64,000 nucleotides of DNA from Poseidonocella sp. HB161398 (GTDB lineage Bacteria; Pseudomonadota; Alphaproteobacteria; Rhodobacterales; Rhodobacteraceae). A program made the position numbers and the translations under genes. How positions within the stretch are numbered: the first letter of the stretch is position 1; each line of letters starts with the position of its first letter. Below the pieces are notes generated by a model. The model had not been told where the DNA came from. It searched no databases and was given only the letters and a program-made list of their open reading frames with translations. The stretch lies in assembly GCF_005870025.1 (NCBI RefSeq), contig NZ_VATA01000016.1, positions 62,001-126,000 on the forward strand. Direction: 5' to 3'. Shown piece after piece: positions 32,515 through 41,615 of this stretch.

Positions 32515-32672
32515 GTTCTGCTCCGGTGTTCGGGATGCGGGCCGCGGCGGGGATCGCTGCGGCTGCATCGCCATCTGCCGGGGCAGGGCGGGGTTTCCCA
32601 TTGGCGCGGGGCTTAAGCGGGGGCTTATAAGCGCGCGCTTACGGCCTTTCTGCAGGGCTTAGGGCCGCGGTC

Positions 32673-33233
32673 TCAGCTTTCGCCGTCCGCGATCAGCGCG
32701 GCGATGATGGCGCGCGCGCTCTCGCTGTCCCATTCCGCATCGCCCTGCAGCCGGGCGATCTCGTTGCCGTCGCGGTCGATCAGTACGCTGACCGGCAGGC
32801 CGAGCACCGCCATCTCGCGCGCCAGCGCCTGCTTCGGATCGCGGTGGAGCGGCAGGGCGGTGACGCCCTCCTCCTCGAAGAAGCGGCGCATCGCGGCGGC
32901 GGGCTGGCGGCCGGTGGCGACGGTGACCACCTGGAAGTCCTCGCCGCCCAGATCGGTCTCCAGCGCGTCGAGCGCGGGCATCTCCTTGCGGCAGGGCGCG
33001 CACCAGGTTGCCCAGAAGTTCAGCAGCACGACCTTGCCGCGGTAGTCCGCCAGGCTCAGCGGCGCGCCCTCGAAGCTCTCGAATCCGGCCTCCGCGACCG
33101 GCTTCGGCTCGGAATGCACGACCAGCTTCTTCAGGCTGCCGTCGCGCAGCTCCTCGATCGCGGGACCGGCAACGCCCGGATTTGCGCAAAGCCCAAGCGC
33201 GGTGTAGAGGGCGACGGACCAGACGAGCTTCAT
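32673..33233 (-). CDS. TlpA-family thiol-disulfide oxidoreductase
   Basis: A 186-residue exported thioredoxin-like protein. A signal sequence ([20 protein letters not shown]) precedes a TlpA/ResA fold with the redox motif WCAPC in [20 protein letters not shown] (about 69-88). A cis-Pro region follows in [20 protein letters not shown]. Such proteins reduce apocytochrome c or copper-site cysteines in the periplasm; the partner is not evident. The ATG at 33233 is used and the longer frame over argH is ignored. Only 28 bases separate it from the divergent argH. Confidence 0.9.
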   Translation of the reverse strand: MKLVWSVALYTALGLCANPGVAGPAIEELRDGSLKKLVVHSEPKPVAEAGFESFEGAPLSLADYRGKVVLLNFWATWCAPCRKEMPALDALETDLGGEDFQVVTVATGRQPAAAMRRFFEEEGVTALPLHRDPKQALAREMAVLGLPVSVLIDRDGNEIARLQGDAEWDSESARAIIAALIADGES

Positions 33234-33261
33234 GCAGCATTTCTCCCAGGGGACGGACCCG

Positions 33262-34653
33262 ATGACTGACAAGACCCAGAACGCCATGTGGGGCGGACGC
33301 TTCGCCGCCGGACCGGATGCGATCATGGAGGCGATCAACGCCTCGATCGGTTTCGACCAGCGGCTGGCGTCCCAGGACATCGAAGGGTCGCGCGCCCATG
33401 CCGCCATGCTGGCAGCCACGGGCATCGTGGACCCTAAAGAAGCCGAGGCGATGCGGGAAGGGCTGCTCACCGTCTTGTCAGAGATCGAAGCCGGGAAACT
33501 GGTCTTCTCGACCGCGCTGGAAGACATCCACATGAACGTGGAGAGCCGCCTGACCGAGATCGTCGGCCCCGCGGCCGGCCGGCTGCACACGGCGCGCAGC
33601 CGCAACGACCAGGTGGCGACGGATTTCCGGCTCTGGGTGCGCGACCAGTGCGACGCGGCCGAAATCGGGCTCCTGGCGCTGATGAAGGCGCTGGTCGCCC
33701 AGGCCGGGGCCGGGGCCGACTGGGTGATGCCTGGCTTCACCCATCTGCAGACCGCCCAGCCGGTGACCTGGGGCCATCACATGATGGCCTATGTCGAGAT
33801 GTTCGCCCGCGACCTGTCGCGCTTCCGCGACGCCCGCAAGCGGATGAACGAATGCCCGCTGGGCGCCGCCGCGCTGGCCGGGACCTCCTTCCCGATCGAC
33901 CGCCACATGACCGCCGAGGCGCTGCGCTTCGACGCGCCGATGGCCAATTCGCTCGACGCCGTGTCGGACCGCGATTTCGCGCTGGAATTCCTGGCGGCCT
34001 CCTCGATCTGCGCCACCCATCTGTCGCGCTTCGCCGAAGAGCTGGTGATCTGGTCCTCGGCGCAGTTCCGCTTCGTCAAGCTCTCGGACCGGTTCTCCAC
34101 CGGCTCCTCGATCATGCCGCAGAAGCGCAACCCGGACGCGGCCGAGCTGATCCGCGCCAAGGTCGCGCGCATCACCGGCGCGCTGGTCGCGCTGCTGACC
34201 GTGATGAAGGGCCTGCCGCTCGCGTATTCGAAGGACATGCAGGAGGACAAGGAGCAGGTCTTCGACGCGGCCGACACGCTGATGCTGGCGCTGGCCGCGA
34301 TGGAGGGCATGGTCCGCGACATGACCGCGAACACCCCCGCGCTGGAGAAGGCCGCCTCGGCCGGCTTCTCGACCGCGACCGACCTGGCCGACTGGCTGGT
34401 GCGCGAGCTGGGCCTGCCCTTCCGCGAGGCGCATCACGTCACCGGCTCGCTGGTCGCGCTGGCGGAGACCGCGGGCATCGACCTGCCGGAGCTGAGCCTG
34501 GAGCAGATGCAGTCGGTCCATGCCGGGATCACCGACGCGGTCTTCGGCGTGCTGGGCGTGCACAACTCGGTCGCCAGCCGCCAGAGCTATGGCGGCACCG
34601 CGCCCGACCAGGTGCGCAAGCAGATCGCCCGCTGGACGGAGGTCCTGGGATGA
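33262..34653 (+). CDS. argH: Argininosuccinate lyase
   Basis: A 463-residue ArgH that splits argininosuccinate into arginine and fumarate, the last step of arginine synthesis. The N-terminus [20 protein letters not shown] is typical, [20 protein letters not shown] lies at about 112-131, and the fumarase-superfamily signature is [17 protein letters not shown] (about 278-294). AGGGGAC is placed 7-10 bases before the ATG at 33262; the frame can be extended 30 bases upstream but without a ribosome site. Its promoter must lie within the 28-base gap or inside tlpA-like coding sequence. A small lipoprotein gene overlaps its stop. Confidence 0.97.
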   Translation: MTDKTQNAMWGGRFAAGPDAIMEAINASIGFDQRLASQDIEGSRAHAAMLAATGIVDPKEAEAMREGLLTVLSEIEAGKLVFSTALEDIHMNVESRLTEIVGPAAGRLHTARSRNDQVATDFRLWVRDQCDAAEIGLLALMKALVAQAGAGADWVMPGFTHLQTAQPVTWGHHMMAYVEMFARDLSRFRDARKRMNECPLGAAALAGTSFPIDRHMTAEALRFDAPMANSLDAVSDRDFALEFLAASSICATHLSRFAEELVIWSSAQFRFVKLSDRFSTGSSIMPQKRNPDAAELIRAKVARITGALVALLTVMKGLPLAYSKDMQEDKEQVFDAADTLMLALAAMEGMVRDMTANTPALEKAASAGFSTATDLADWLVRELGLPFREAHHVTGSLVALAETAGIDLPELSLEQMQSVHAGITDAVFGVLGVHNSVASRQSYGGTAPDQVRKQIARWTEVLG

Positions 34654-34838
34654 GCGGCGCAGGGCGGATCCCGGCCTGGGGGCTTCTGGCGCTGGCGCTG
34701 CTGGCGGGCTGCGGTGCCGACGGGCCGCCGCAGCGGCCGCAGCCCGAGGAGGAGGAGACCGCGCAGCGCAGCCCCGGCGTGACCATCAGCGGCAGCGCCT
34801 CGATGGGCGTGACCGGCGGCAGCCGCAGCGGTTTCTGA
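34650..34838 (+). CDS. Small lipoprotein following argH
   Basis: A 62-residue lipoprotein precursor: signal peptide [11 protein letters not shown] with a clear lipobox, then a short acidic, Pro- and Gly-rich mature part (about 40 residues) of low complexity. Its ATG overlaps the argH stop (ATGA). In Rhodobacterales argH is commonly followed by such a tiny lipoprotein and then lysA, so it is a conserved neighbour, but its function is unknown. Confidence 0.82.
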   Translation: MSGAGRIPAWGLLALALLAGCGADGPPQRPQPEEEETAQRSPGVTISGSASMGVTGGSRSGF

Positions 34839-34954
34839 GGCTGTGTCCCCCGCGGTGACGCGGGGGAAAATCCGACTGGCCGGACTCGCGGGGCAATGGC
34901 AGGCTGGCAAGCGCGGCCTGCCGTTCCGGCGGGGCCGCGAGGGAGGAGACAGCC

Positions 34955-35671
34955 ATGACATTCATCGAATGGGCGCAGCGGCGCCTGATCGCCCACGGTT
35001 TCGATCCCGGAACGCCGGACGGGCTGTGGGGACGCAACACCCGAAATGCGGTGGTGGCCTTCCAGGCGGCGCGGGCGCTGCCGGCCACCGGCAAGCTGGC
35101 GGAGGCGACCGTGGCGATGCTGCGCGCGGCGCCGGGGAATGTGGGCGAGCCCGCCGAAGAGGCGCCGGGCCAGGATCTGCTCGACCGCTTCCCCTGGATG
35201 GAGCTGGCGCTGCGCAAGCGCGGGCTGCACGAGCAGGCCGACAATGCCGAGCTGCGCAAGTTCCTGAAATCCGATGGAAAGACCCTGGGCGACCCGGCAC
35301 AGCTGCCCTGGTGCGGCGATTTCGTCGAGACCTGCATCGCCGTCACCCTGCCCATGTCCGGCCTGCCGGCGAACCCGTATCTGGCGCGCAACTGGCTGAA
35401 ATTCGGCCAGGATGTCGATCCCTGCTTCGGCGCGGTGCTGGTCTTCTGGCGGGGCTCGCGCAGCGGCACGTCGGGCCATGTCGGCTTCTACTATTCCGAG
35501 GATGCCGACAGCTATCACGTGCTCGGCGGCAACCAGTCGAACAAGGTCGGCATCTCGTCGATCCGCAAGGACCGGCTGCTGGGCGCGCGGCTGCCGCGCG
35601 AGGAGGGGCCCTATCCGCGCAAGACCGTGCTTTCGGCGAAGGATTTCAAGCTGACCGTCAACGAGGCCTGA
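34955..35671 (+). CDS. TIGR02594-family protein with peptidoglycan-binding domain
   Basis: A 238-residue protein with an N-terminal peptidoglycan-binding-1 domain (MTFIEWAQRRLIAHGFDPGT, GLWGRNTRNAVVAFQAARAL; about 1-63). Its C-terminal TIGR02594/CHAP-like hydrolase domain has LPWCGDFVETCIA (nucleophile Cys) and SRSGTSGHVGFYYSED (His). The likely activity is cleavage of a peptide or amide bond in peptidoglycan. There is no signal peptide, so export or release is unexplained; such genes also occur in phage or gene-transfer-agent settings. GGGAGGAG lies before the ATG. It sits between the argH unit and lysA. Confidence 0.85.
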   Translation: MTFIEWAQRRLIAHGFDPGTPDGLWGRNTRNAVVAFQAARALPATGKLAEATVAMLRAAPGNVGEPAEEAPGQDLLDRFPWMELALRKRGLHEQADNAELRKFLKSDGKTLGDPAQLPWCGDFVETCIAVTLPMSGLPANPYLARNWLKFGQDVDPCFGAVLVFWRGSRSGTSGHVGFYYSEDADSYHVLGGNQSNKVGISSIRKDRLLGARLPREEGPYPRKTVLSAKDFKLTVNEA

Positions 35672-35765
35672 AACCCGCGGCCCGGGGGCGGCTCCGGGCC
35701 GGCGGCGATTGCATCCGGCCGTTTCCCTGCTATCAAGCGCGCGCAATCCAGACGAGGGCGCGGCA

Positions 35766-37046
35766 ATGGACCATTTTCTCTATCGCGACGGCAGGCTTCA
35801 CGCCGAGGATGTGCCGCTGGCCGGGATCGCGGCCGAGGTGGGCACGCCCTTCTACTGCTATTCCGCAGCGACGCTGCTGCGCCACTACCGGCTGTTCGAC
35901 GAGGCGCTCGGCGGCATGCCGCATCTGGTCTGCTTCGCGGTGAAGTCGAATTCCAACCAGGCGATCCTCAGCCTGCTGGGCCAGGCGGGCGCCGGGATGG
36001 ACGTGGTCTCGGGCGGCGAATACGCCCGCGCGAAGGCGGCCGGCGTGCCGGGCGAGCGGATCGTCTTCTCGGGCGTCGGCAAGACCCGCGCCGAGATGCG
36101 CATGGCGCTGGAGGGCGGCATCCGCCAGTTCAATGTCGAGAGCGAGCCCGAGATGCTGGCGCTGTCCGAGGTCGCCGTGTCGCTGGGCGTCACCGCGCCG
36201 ATCGCGGTCCGGGTGAACCCGGATGTCGACGCGAAGACCCATGCCAAGATCGCCACCGGCAAGTCGGAGAACAAGTTCGGCATCCCGATCAGCCGCGCGA
36301 AGGAGGTCTATGCCCTGGCCGCCTCGCTGCCGGGGCTGGAGGTGGTCGGCATCGACGTCCATATCGGCAGCCAGCTCACCGAGCTGGAGCCCTTCCGCCT
36401 GGCCTACCGCAAGGTCGCGGCTCTGACGGAGACGCTGCGGGCCGAGGGCCATGACATCCGGCGGCTCGATCTCGGCGGCGGGCTGGGCATCCCCTATGCG
36501 CGCTCGAACGAGGCGCCGCCGCTGCCGTCGGATTACGGCGCGATGGTGCAGGAAGAGGTCGGCCATCTGGGCTGCGAGGTGGAGATCGAGCCGGGCCGGC
36601 TGATCTCCGGCAATGCCGGGATCCTCGTCAGCGAGGTCGTCTACGTCAAGGAAGGCGAGGACCGCCGCTTCCTGATCCTCGACGCGGCGATGAACGACCT
36701 GGTGCGGCCGTCGATGTACGACGCCCATCACGACATCGTCCCGCTGGTCGAGCCCGAGGTCGCGGCCGAGCCCGCGGTCTACGACGTCGTTGGCCCGGTC
36801 TGCGAGACCGGCGACACCTTCGCCCGCGGCCGCGCCCTGCCGGTCTGCGCCCCGGGCGACCTGGTCGCCTTCCGCTCGGCGGGGGCCTATGGCGCAGTGA
36901 TGGCCTCGGAATACAACACCCGCCCGCTGATTCCCGAAGTTCTGGTGCAGGGCGGAGACTGGGCCGTGATCCGCGCACGCCCGAGCTACGAGGAGATCAT
37001 CGCGCGCGACGCGGTGCCCGCCTGGCTCTCCGCCGGGGATGCCTGA
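35766..37046 (+). CDS. lysA: Diaminopimelate decarboxylase
   Basis: A 426-residue PLP enzyme that converts meso-diaminopimelate to lysine. The PLP-binding Lys is in VCFAVKSNSNQAILSLL (about 56-72). MDVVSGGEYARAKAAGV, HIGSQLTELEPFRLAY and the phosphate-binding LDLGGGLGIPYARS (about 236-249) follow. The C-terminal substrate loop is VGPVCETGDTFARGRALP. The ATG at 35766 gives the family start MDHFLYRDGRLHAEDVPL. A G+C hairpin without a T-run (35678-35701) precedes it, and a terminator follows. Confidence 0.97.
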   Translation: MDHFLYRDGRLHAEDVPLAGIAAEVGTPFYCYSAATLLRHYRLFDEALGGMPHLVCFAVKSNSNQAILSLLGQAGAGMDVVSGGEYARAKAAGVPGERIVFSGVGKTRAEMRMALEGGIRQFNVESEPEMLALSEVAVSLGVTAPIAVRVNPDVDAKTHAKIATGKSENKFGIPISRAKEVYALAASLPGLEVVGIDVHIGSQLTELEPFRLAYRKVAALTETLRAEGHDIRRLDLGGGLGIPYARSNEAPPLPSDYGAMVQEEVGHLGCEVEIEPGRLISGNAGILVSEVVYVKEGEDRRFLILDAAMNDLVRPSMYDAHHDIVPLVEPEVAAEPAVYDVVGPVCETGDTFARGRALPVCAPGDLVAFRSAGAYGAVMASEYNTRPLIPEVLVQGGDWAVIRARPSYEEIIARDAVPAWLSAGDA

Positions 37047-37086
37047 TAACGCGGCAACGGGCGGATCACTGCCCGTTCACGAGCCT

Positions 37087-37117
37087 GTCAGAGGCGGCGG
37101 GCAAGCCGCCTCTTTGA
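37087..37117 (+). terminator. Terminator after lysA
   Basis: GTCA-GAGGCGGC and GCCGCCTC-TT-TGAC form a stem of 8 perfect pairs plus an outer 4, followed by TTT. A second inverted repeat, AACGGGC/GCCCGTT, lies just before it (37056-37077). Confidence 0.75.
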
Positions 37118-37195
37118 CGGCGAACAAATCCGCGTTATCGTTTTTCGCATCCGTCGCCTGATATACCGCGGGCAGGAGACACCCGGAGCGAGCCT

Positions 37196-39736
37196 TTGCC
37201 CGACAGACCCGAGTCCGAGCCGATCCAAGAGCGCCTGCGCCTGACGCTTGCGCTGACCCGTGCGGGCCTTCTGGCCGAGCGGATCCTGCGCTGCTTCTGG
37301 CCGTTCTGGACTGTCAGCCTGGTCGCCTGCGCGGTGGTGATGCTGGGGCTGCACGATATCGCCGCGATCGAGCTGGTCTGGGTCGGGCTGATCCTGACCC
37401 CGCTGGCCGCCATCGCCGCGCTGGTCGCGGGGGCGCGCAAGTTCCGCCTGCCGACGCGCGAGGATGCGCGGGCGCGGCTCGACGCGACGCTGCCCGGCCG
37501 GCCGCTGGCCGCGCTGGAGGACACCCAGGCAATCGGCGCGGAGGATGCCGCCTCGCGCGCTGTCTGGGAGGCGCACCGCGCCCGCATGGCGGCGCGGCTC
37601 GACGGTGCGAAACCCGTCCGCCCCGATACCAGCCTGACCCGCTTCGACCCCTACGGCCTGCGCTATGTCGCGCTGATGCTGTTCTGCACCGGGCTTCTCT
37701 TCGGCTCGGTCTGGAAGGCCGACAGCATCGCGGGCATGGCGCCCGGACAGTCCGCCGGGCTGGCCGCCGGCCCCGCCTGGGAGGGCTGGATCGAGCCGCC
37801 GCGCCATACCGGCCAGCCGGGGCTCTATCTCGCCGACCTGCCCGAAGAGGGCGTGGCGGTGCCGCAGGGCTCCAAGGTGATGATCCGCCTCTATGGCGAG
37901 GTCGGCGCGCTGACCCTGTCGGAGACCGTCTCGGGGCGCACCGACGATATCGGCAGCGTCTCCGACCCGGTGCAGGATTTCGAGGTGGCGCAGTCGGGCG
38001 ACATCGCCATCGACGGGCCGGGCGGGCGCAGCTGGTCGCTGGAGGTGGTGCCGGACGCGCCGCCCCAGGTGGAGATGCGCGGCGCGCTCGGGGCTGATGC
38101 GGCGGGCGAGCTGTCGCTGCCCTTCGCCGCCTCCGACGATTTCGGCGTGACCCGCGGCCGCGCGGTGGTGACGCTCGATCTCGACGCGGTCGACCGCCGC
38201 TATGGCCGCGCCGTGGCGCCCGAGCCGCGCGAGCCGCTGGTCATCGACCTGCCGATGCCGATCGCCGGGGACCGCAGCGCCTTCGAGGAGATCCTCGGCG
38301 GCAACCTGTCGGAGCATCCCTGGGCCAACCTGCCGGTGAAAGTGCGGCTGGAGGTCGAGGACGCGGTCGCGCAGGAGGGCCTGTCCGAGCCGCTGGCCGC
38401 CCCGCTGCCCGGCCGCCGCTTCTTCGTGCCGCTCGCGAAGGCGATCATCGAAGAGCGCCAGGCGCTGTTGTGGAGCCGCGAGAATGCCGCCGAGGTGGCG
38501 ATGGTGCTGCGCGCGATCTCGCACCGGCCCGACGGGCTTTTCCGCGCCGAGACCGACTACCTGCGGCTGCGCTTCGCCGTGCGCGGGCTCGAGGCCTCGC
38601 TGCGCCACGGGCCGGGCCTGTCGGAGGAGACCCGCGACGAGATCGCCGCCGCGCTGTGGGATCTGGCGCTGAGGATCGAGGATGGCGACCTGTCGAACGC
38701 GATGGAGCGGCTGCGCCGCGCGCAGGAGCGGCTGTCCGAGGCGATGCGCAACGGCGCCTCCGAGGACGAGATTGCCGAGCTGATGCAGGAGCTGCGCGAG
38801 GCGATGCAGGACTACATGCGCCAGCTCGCCGAGCAGCAGCAGGAGCAGGGCCAGCAGCAGGCGCAGAACCAGCCCTCGATGGAGATCACCGGCGACCAGC
38901 TGCAGGACATGCTGGAACGGCTGCAGGAGCTGATGGAAGAGGGCCGCATGGCCGAGGCGCAGCAGCTCTTGGACATGCTGAGCCGGATGATGGAGAACAT
39001 GCAGATCGCCCAGGGCCAGGGGCAGGGCCAGCAGAGCCCGGGCCAGCAGGCGATGAACGACCTGCAGGAGATGCTGCGCGACCAGCAGGACCTCTCGGAC
39101 GAGAGCTTCCGCGAGCTGCAGGACCAGTTCAACCAGGACGGCCAGCAGGGCCAGCAGGGCGAGCAGCAGGGCCAGGAAGGCGAAGGCCAGCAGGGCGAGG
39201 GCCGCCAGGGCCAGGGCCAGCCCGGCGAGGGCCAGGGCACGGGCGAGGGCGGCAGCCAGGGGCTGGCCGACCGCCAGCAGGCGCTGCGCGACGAGCTGGG
39301 CCGCCAGCAGCAGAACATGCCGGGCAGCGGCGAGGCGGGCGAGGCGCTCGACCGCGCGGGCCGCGCGATGGAGGGCGCCGAGGAGTCGCTGCGCGACAAC
39401 GACATGGCCGGCGCGCTCGACCGCCAGGCCGAGGCGATGGACGCGCTGCGCGACGGCATGCAGGCGATGCAGGAGGAAATGGCCCAGAACCAGATGAACG
39501 GCGAGGGCCAGCCGGGCGGGCAGCAGGGCCAGACCGCCGAGGGCACCGGCCGCGACCCGCTGGGCCGGCTGACCGGCGAGGACGGCAATCCGCAGACCTC
39601 GCGCGGGCTCCTGCCCGAGGAGACGCCCGAGGGCCGCGCGCGCGACCTGCAGGACGAGATCCGCCGCCGCTCCACAGAACAGGAGCGTCCCGAAAGCGAG
39701 CGGGACTACCTGAACCGGCTCCTCGACCGGTTCTAG
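37196..39736 (+). CDS. TIGR02302 (DUF4175) family membrane protein with Gln/Gly-rich region
   Basis: An 846-residue protein of the TIGR02302/DUF4175 family, conserved in Rhodobacterales and other alphaproteobacteria, function unknown. Two N-terminal transmembrane helices (FWPFWTVSLVACAVVMLGL, LILTPLAAIAALVAGA) and a third near residue 165 anchor it. A beta-rich, probably periplasmic, domain follows (about 190-400), and then a helical domain. From about residue 545 the sequence is dominated by Gln, Glu, Gly and Met, including QDGQQGQQGEQQGQEGEG. The start is a TTG at 37196 with GGAG 9 bases upstream; no ATG or GTG lies close. Confidence 0.88.
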   Translation: MPDRPESEPIQERLRLTLALTRAGLLAERILRCFWPFWTVSLVACAVVMLGLHDIAAIELVWVGLILTPLAAIAALVAGARKFRLPTREDARARLDATLPGRPLAALEDTQAIGAEDAASRAVWEAHRARMAARLDGAKPVRPDTSLTRFDPYGLRYVALMLFCTGLLFGSVWKADSIAGMAPGQSAGLAAGPAWEGWIEPPRHTGQPGLYLADLPEEGVAVPQGSKVMIRLYGEVGALTLSETVSGRTDDIGSVSDPVQDFEVAQSGDIAIDGPGGRSWSLEVVPDAPPQVEMRGALGADAAGELSLPFAASDDFGVTRGRAVVTLDLDAVDRRYGRAVAPEPREPLVIDLPMPIAGDRSAFEEILGGNLSEHPWANLPVKVRLEVEDAVAQEGLSEPLAAPLPGRRFFVPLAKAIIEERQALLWSRENAAEVAMVLRAISHRPDGLFRAETDYLRLRFAVRGLEASLRHGPGLSEETRDEIAAALWDLALRIEDGDLSNAMERLRRAQERLSEAMRNGASEDEIAELMQELREAMQDYMRQLAEQQQEQGQQQAQNQPSMEITGDQLQDMLERLQELMEEGRMAEAQQLLDMLSRMMENMQIAQGQGQGQQSPGQQAMNDLQEMLRDQQDLSDESFRELQDQFNQDGQQGQQGEQQGQEGEGQQGEGRQGQGQPGEGQGTGEGGSQGLADRQQALRDELGRQQQNMPGSGEAGEALDRAGRAMEGAEESLRDNDMAGALDRQAEAMDALRDGMQAMQEEMAQNQMNGEGQPGGQQGQTAEGTGRDPLGRLTGEDGNPQTSRGLLPEETPEGRARDLQDEIRRRSTEQERPESERDYLNRLLDRF
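39137..39262 (+). repeat. Low-complexity Gln/Gly/Glu coding repeat
   Basis: Within the TIGR02302 gene a run of GGCCAGCAGGGC- and GAGGGCCAG-like triplet-phased units encodes about 42 residues composed nearly only of Gln, Gly, Glu and a few Asp/Pro. The unit length varies but stays in frame, so copy-number change would alter protein length without a frameshift. Confidence 0.75.
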
Positions 39737-39759
39737 GCCGGGGCGGGGCGGGGCAAGGC

Positions 39760-39788
39760 TTGACACCGGGGCGCAGGCGGGATTGAAC
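39760..39788 (+). promoter_or_regulatory. Candidate promoter for aspS
   Basis: A consensus -35 TTGACA (39760-39765) is followed after 17 bases by TTGAAC (39783-39788), a weak -10, 35 bases before the aspS ATG. Confidence 0.4.
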
Positions 39789-39823
39789 GCCGCGAACCCG
39801 TTTCTCAGCCCCCCGAGGATGCC

Positions 39824-41599
39824 ATGCACGCCTATCGCAGCCATACTTGCGCCCAACTGACCTCGGCCGAGGTCGGCCAGACTGTCCGCCTTGCCGGCTG
39901 GGTGCACCGCGTGCGCGACCATGGCGGCATCCTCTTCATCGACCTGCGCGACCATTACGGCATGACCCAGGTGCTGGCGGACCCCGACAGCCCGGCCTTC
40001 AAGGACGTGGAGAAGGTGCGCTCGGAATGGTGCATCCGCATCGACGGGACGGTAAAGGCGCGCGACCCCGAGCTGGTGAACCCCAAGATCCCGACCGGCG
40101 AGATCGAGGTCTTCGTCCGCGATCTCGAAGTGCTGGGCGCCGCCGAGGAACTGCCGCTGATGGTCTTCGGCGAGCAGGAATACCCCGAAGAGACGCGGCT
40201 GAAATACCGCTATCTCGACCTGCGCCGCGAGAAGATGCAGGAAAACATGAAGATGCGCTCGGACGTGGTCGCCTCGATCCGCCGCCGCATGTGGGACAAG
40301 GAATTCCGCGAGCACCAGACGCCGATCATCACCGCGTCGAGCCCCGAGGGCGCGCGCGACTTCCTGGTGCCGTCGCGGCTGCATCCGGGCAAGTTCTACG
40401 CGCTGCCGCAGGCGCCGCAGCAGTTCAAGCAGCTGCTGATGGTCTCGGGCTTCGACAAGTACTTCCAGATCGCCCCCTGCTTCCGCGACGAGGATCCGCG
40501 CGCCGACCGCTCGCCCACCGATTTCTACCAGCTCGACATGGAGATGAGCTTTGCCACCCAGCAGGACGTGTTCGACACGATCCAGCCGGTGATCCAGGGC
40601 ATCTTCGAGGAGTTCGGCGGCGGCCGTGCGGTCGATGCCGACTGGCCGCAGATCGCCTATCGCGACGCGCTGAAATGGTACGGCACCGACAAGCCGGACC
40701 TGCGCTGCCCGATCAAGATGCAGGACGTGTCCGAGCATTTCCGCGGCTCGGGCTTCGCGATCTTCGCCAAGCTGCTGGAGCAGGACGGCACCGAGATCCG
40801 CGCGATCCCGGCCCCGAAGGGCGGCAGCCGCAAGTTCTGCGACCGGATGAACGCCTTCGCCCAGAAAGAGGGCCTGCCGGGGATGGGCTACATCTTCTGG
40901 CGCGAGGCCAATGGCGAGATGGAGGCCGCGGGCCCGCTCGCCAAGAACATCGGCCCGGAGCGCACCGAGGCGATCCGCCAGCAGCTGGGCCTCGGCATCG
41001 GCGACGCGGCCTTCTTCCTCGGCGGCAAGCCGGAGAGCTTCGTCAAGGTCGCGGGCAAGGCGCGCACCGTGATCGGCGAGGAACTGGGCCTGACGGATGC
41101 CGGCCGCTTCGCCTTCGCCTGGATCGTCGACTTCCCGCTCTACGAGAAGGACGAGGAAACCGGCAAGGTCGACTTCGAGCACAACCCCTTCTCCATGCCG
41201 CAGGGCGGGATGGACGCGCTCAACGGCGATCCGCTCGAGGTGCTGGGCTTCCAGTACGACCTGGCCTGCAACGGCTACGAGCTGGTCTCGGGCGCGATCC
41301 GGAACCACAAGCCGGAGATCATGTTCAAGGCCTTCGAGATCGCGGGCTATGACGAGGCGGAGGTGCGCAAGCGCTTCGGCGGCATGGTCAACGCCTTCCG
41401 CTTCGGCGCCCCGCCCCACGGCGGCTGCGCGGCGGGGATCGACCGGATCGTCATGCTGCTGGCGGACGAGCAGAACATCCGCGAGGTGATGCTCTTCCCG
41501 ATGAACCAGCGCGCCGAGGACCTGATGATGGGCGCTCCGAACGACCCGACCAACGAGCAGCTGCGCGAGCTGAACATCCGGATCGTTCCGCAGGAGTGA
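39824..41599 (+). CDS. aspS: Aspartate-tRNA ligase
   Basis: A 591-residue class IIb aminoacyl-tRNA synthetase of the bacterial type. The N-terminal OB-fold anticodon domain has [20 protein letters not shown]. Class II motif 2 is [19 protein letters not shown] (about 218-236), the GAD insertion domain lies between about 280 and 420, and motif 3 is [17 protein letters not shown] (about 535-551). Whether it charges only tRNA-Asp or also tRNA-Asn cannot be told without checking for asnS and gatCAB. CGAGGA precedes the ATG. Confidence 0.97.
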   Translation: MHAYRSHTCAQLTSAEVGQTVRLAGWVHRVRDHGGILFIDLRDHYGMTQVLADPDSPAFKDVEKVRSEWCIRIDGTVKARDPELVNPKIPTGEIEVFVRDLEVLGAAEELPLMVFGEQEYPEETRLKYRYLDLRREKMQENMKMRSDVVASIRRRMWDKEFREHQTPIITASSPEGARDFLVPSRLHPGKFYALPQAPQQFKQLLMVSGFDKYFQIAPCFRDEDPRADRSPTDFYQLDMEMSFATQQDVFDTIQPVIQGIFEEFGGGRAVDADWPQIAYRDALKWYGTDKPDLRCPIKMQDVSEHFRGSGFAIFAKLLEQDGTEIRAIPAPKGGSRKFCDRMNAFAQKEGLPGMGYIFWREANGEMEAAGPLAKNIGPERTEAIRQQLGLGIGDAAFFLGGKPESFVKVAGKARTVIGEELGLTDAGRFAFAWIVDFPLYEKDEETGKVDFEHNPFSMPQGGMDALNGDPLEVLGFQYDLACNGYELVSGAIRNHKPEIMFKAFEIAGYDEAEVRKRFGGMVNAFRFGAPPHGGCAAGIDRIVMLLADEQNIREVMLFPMNQRAEDLMMGAPNDPTNEQLRELNIRIVPQE

Positions 41600-41615
41600 G
41601 CGGCGCGCCGCAAGG

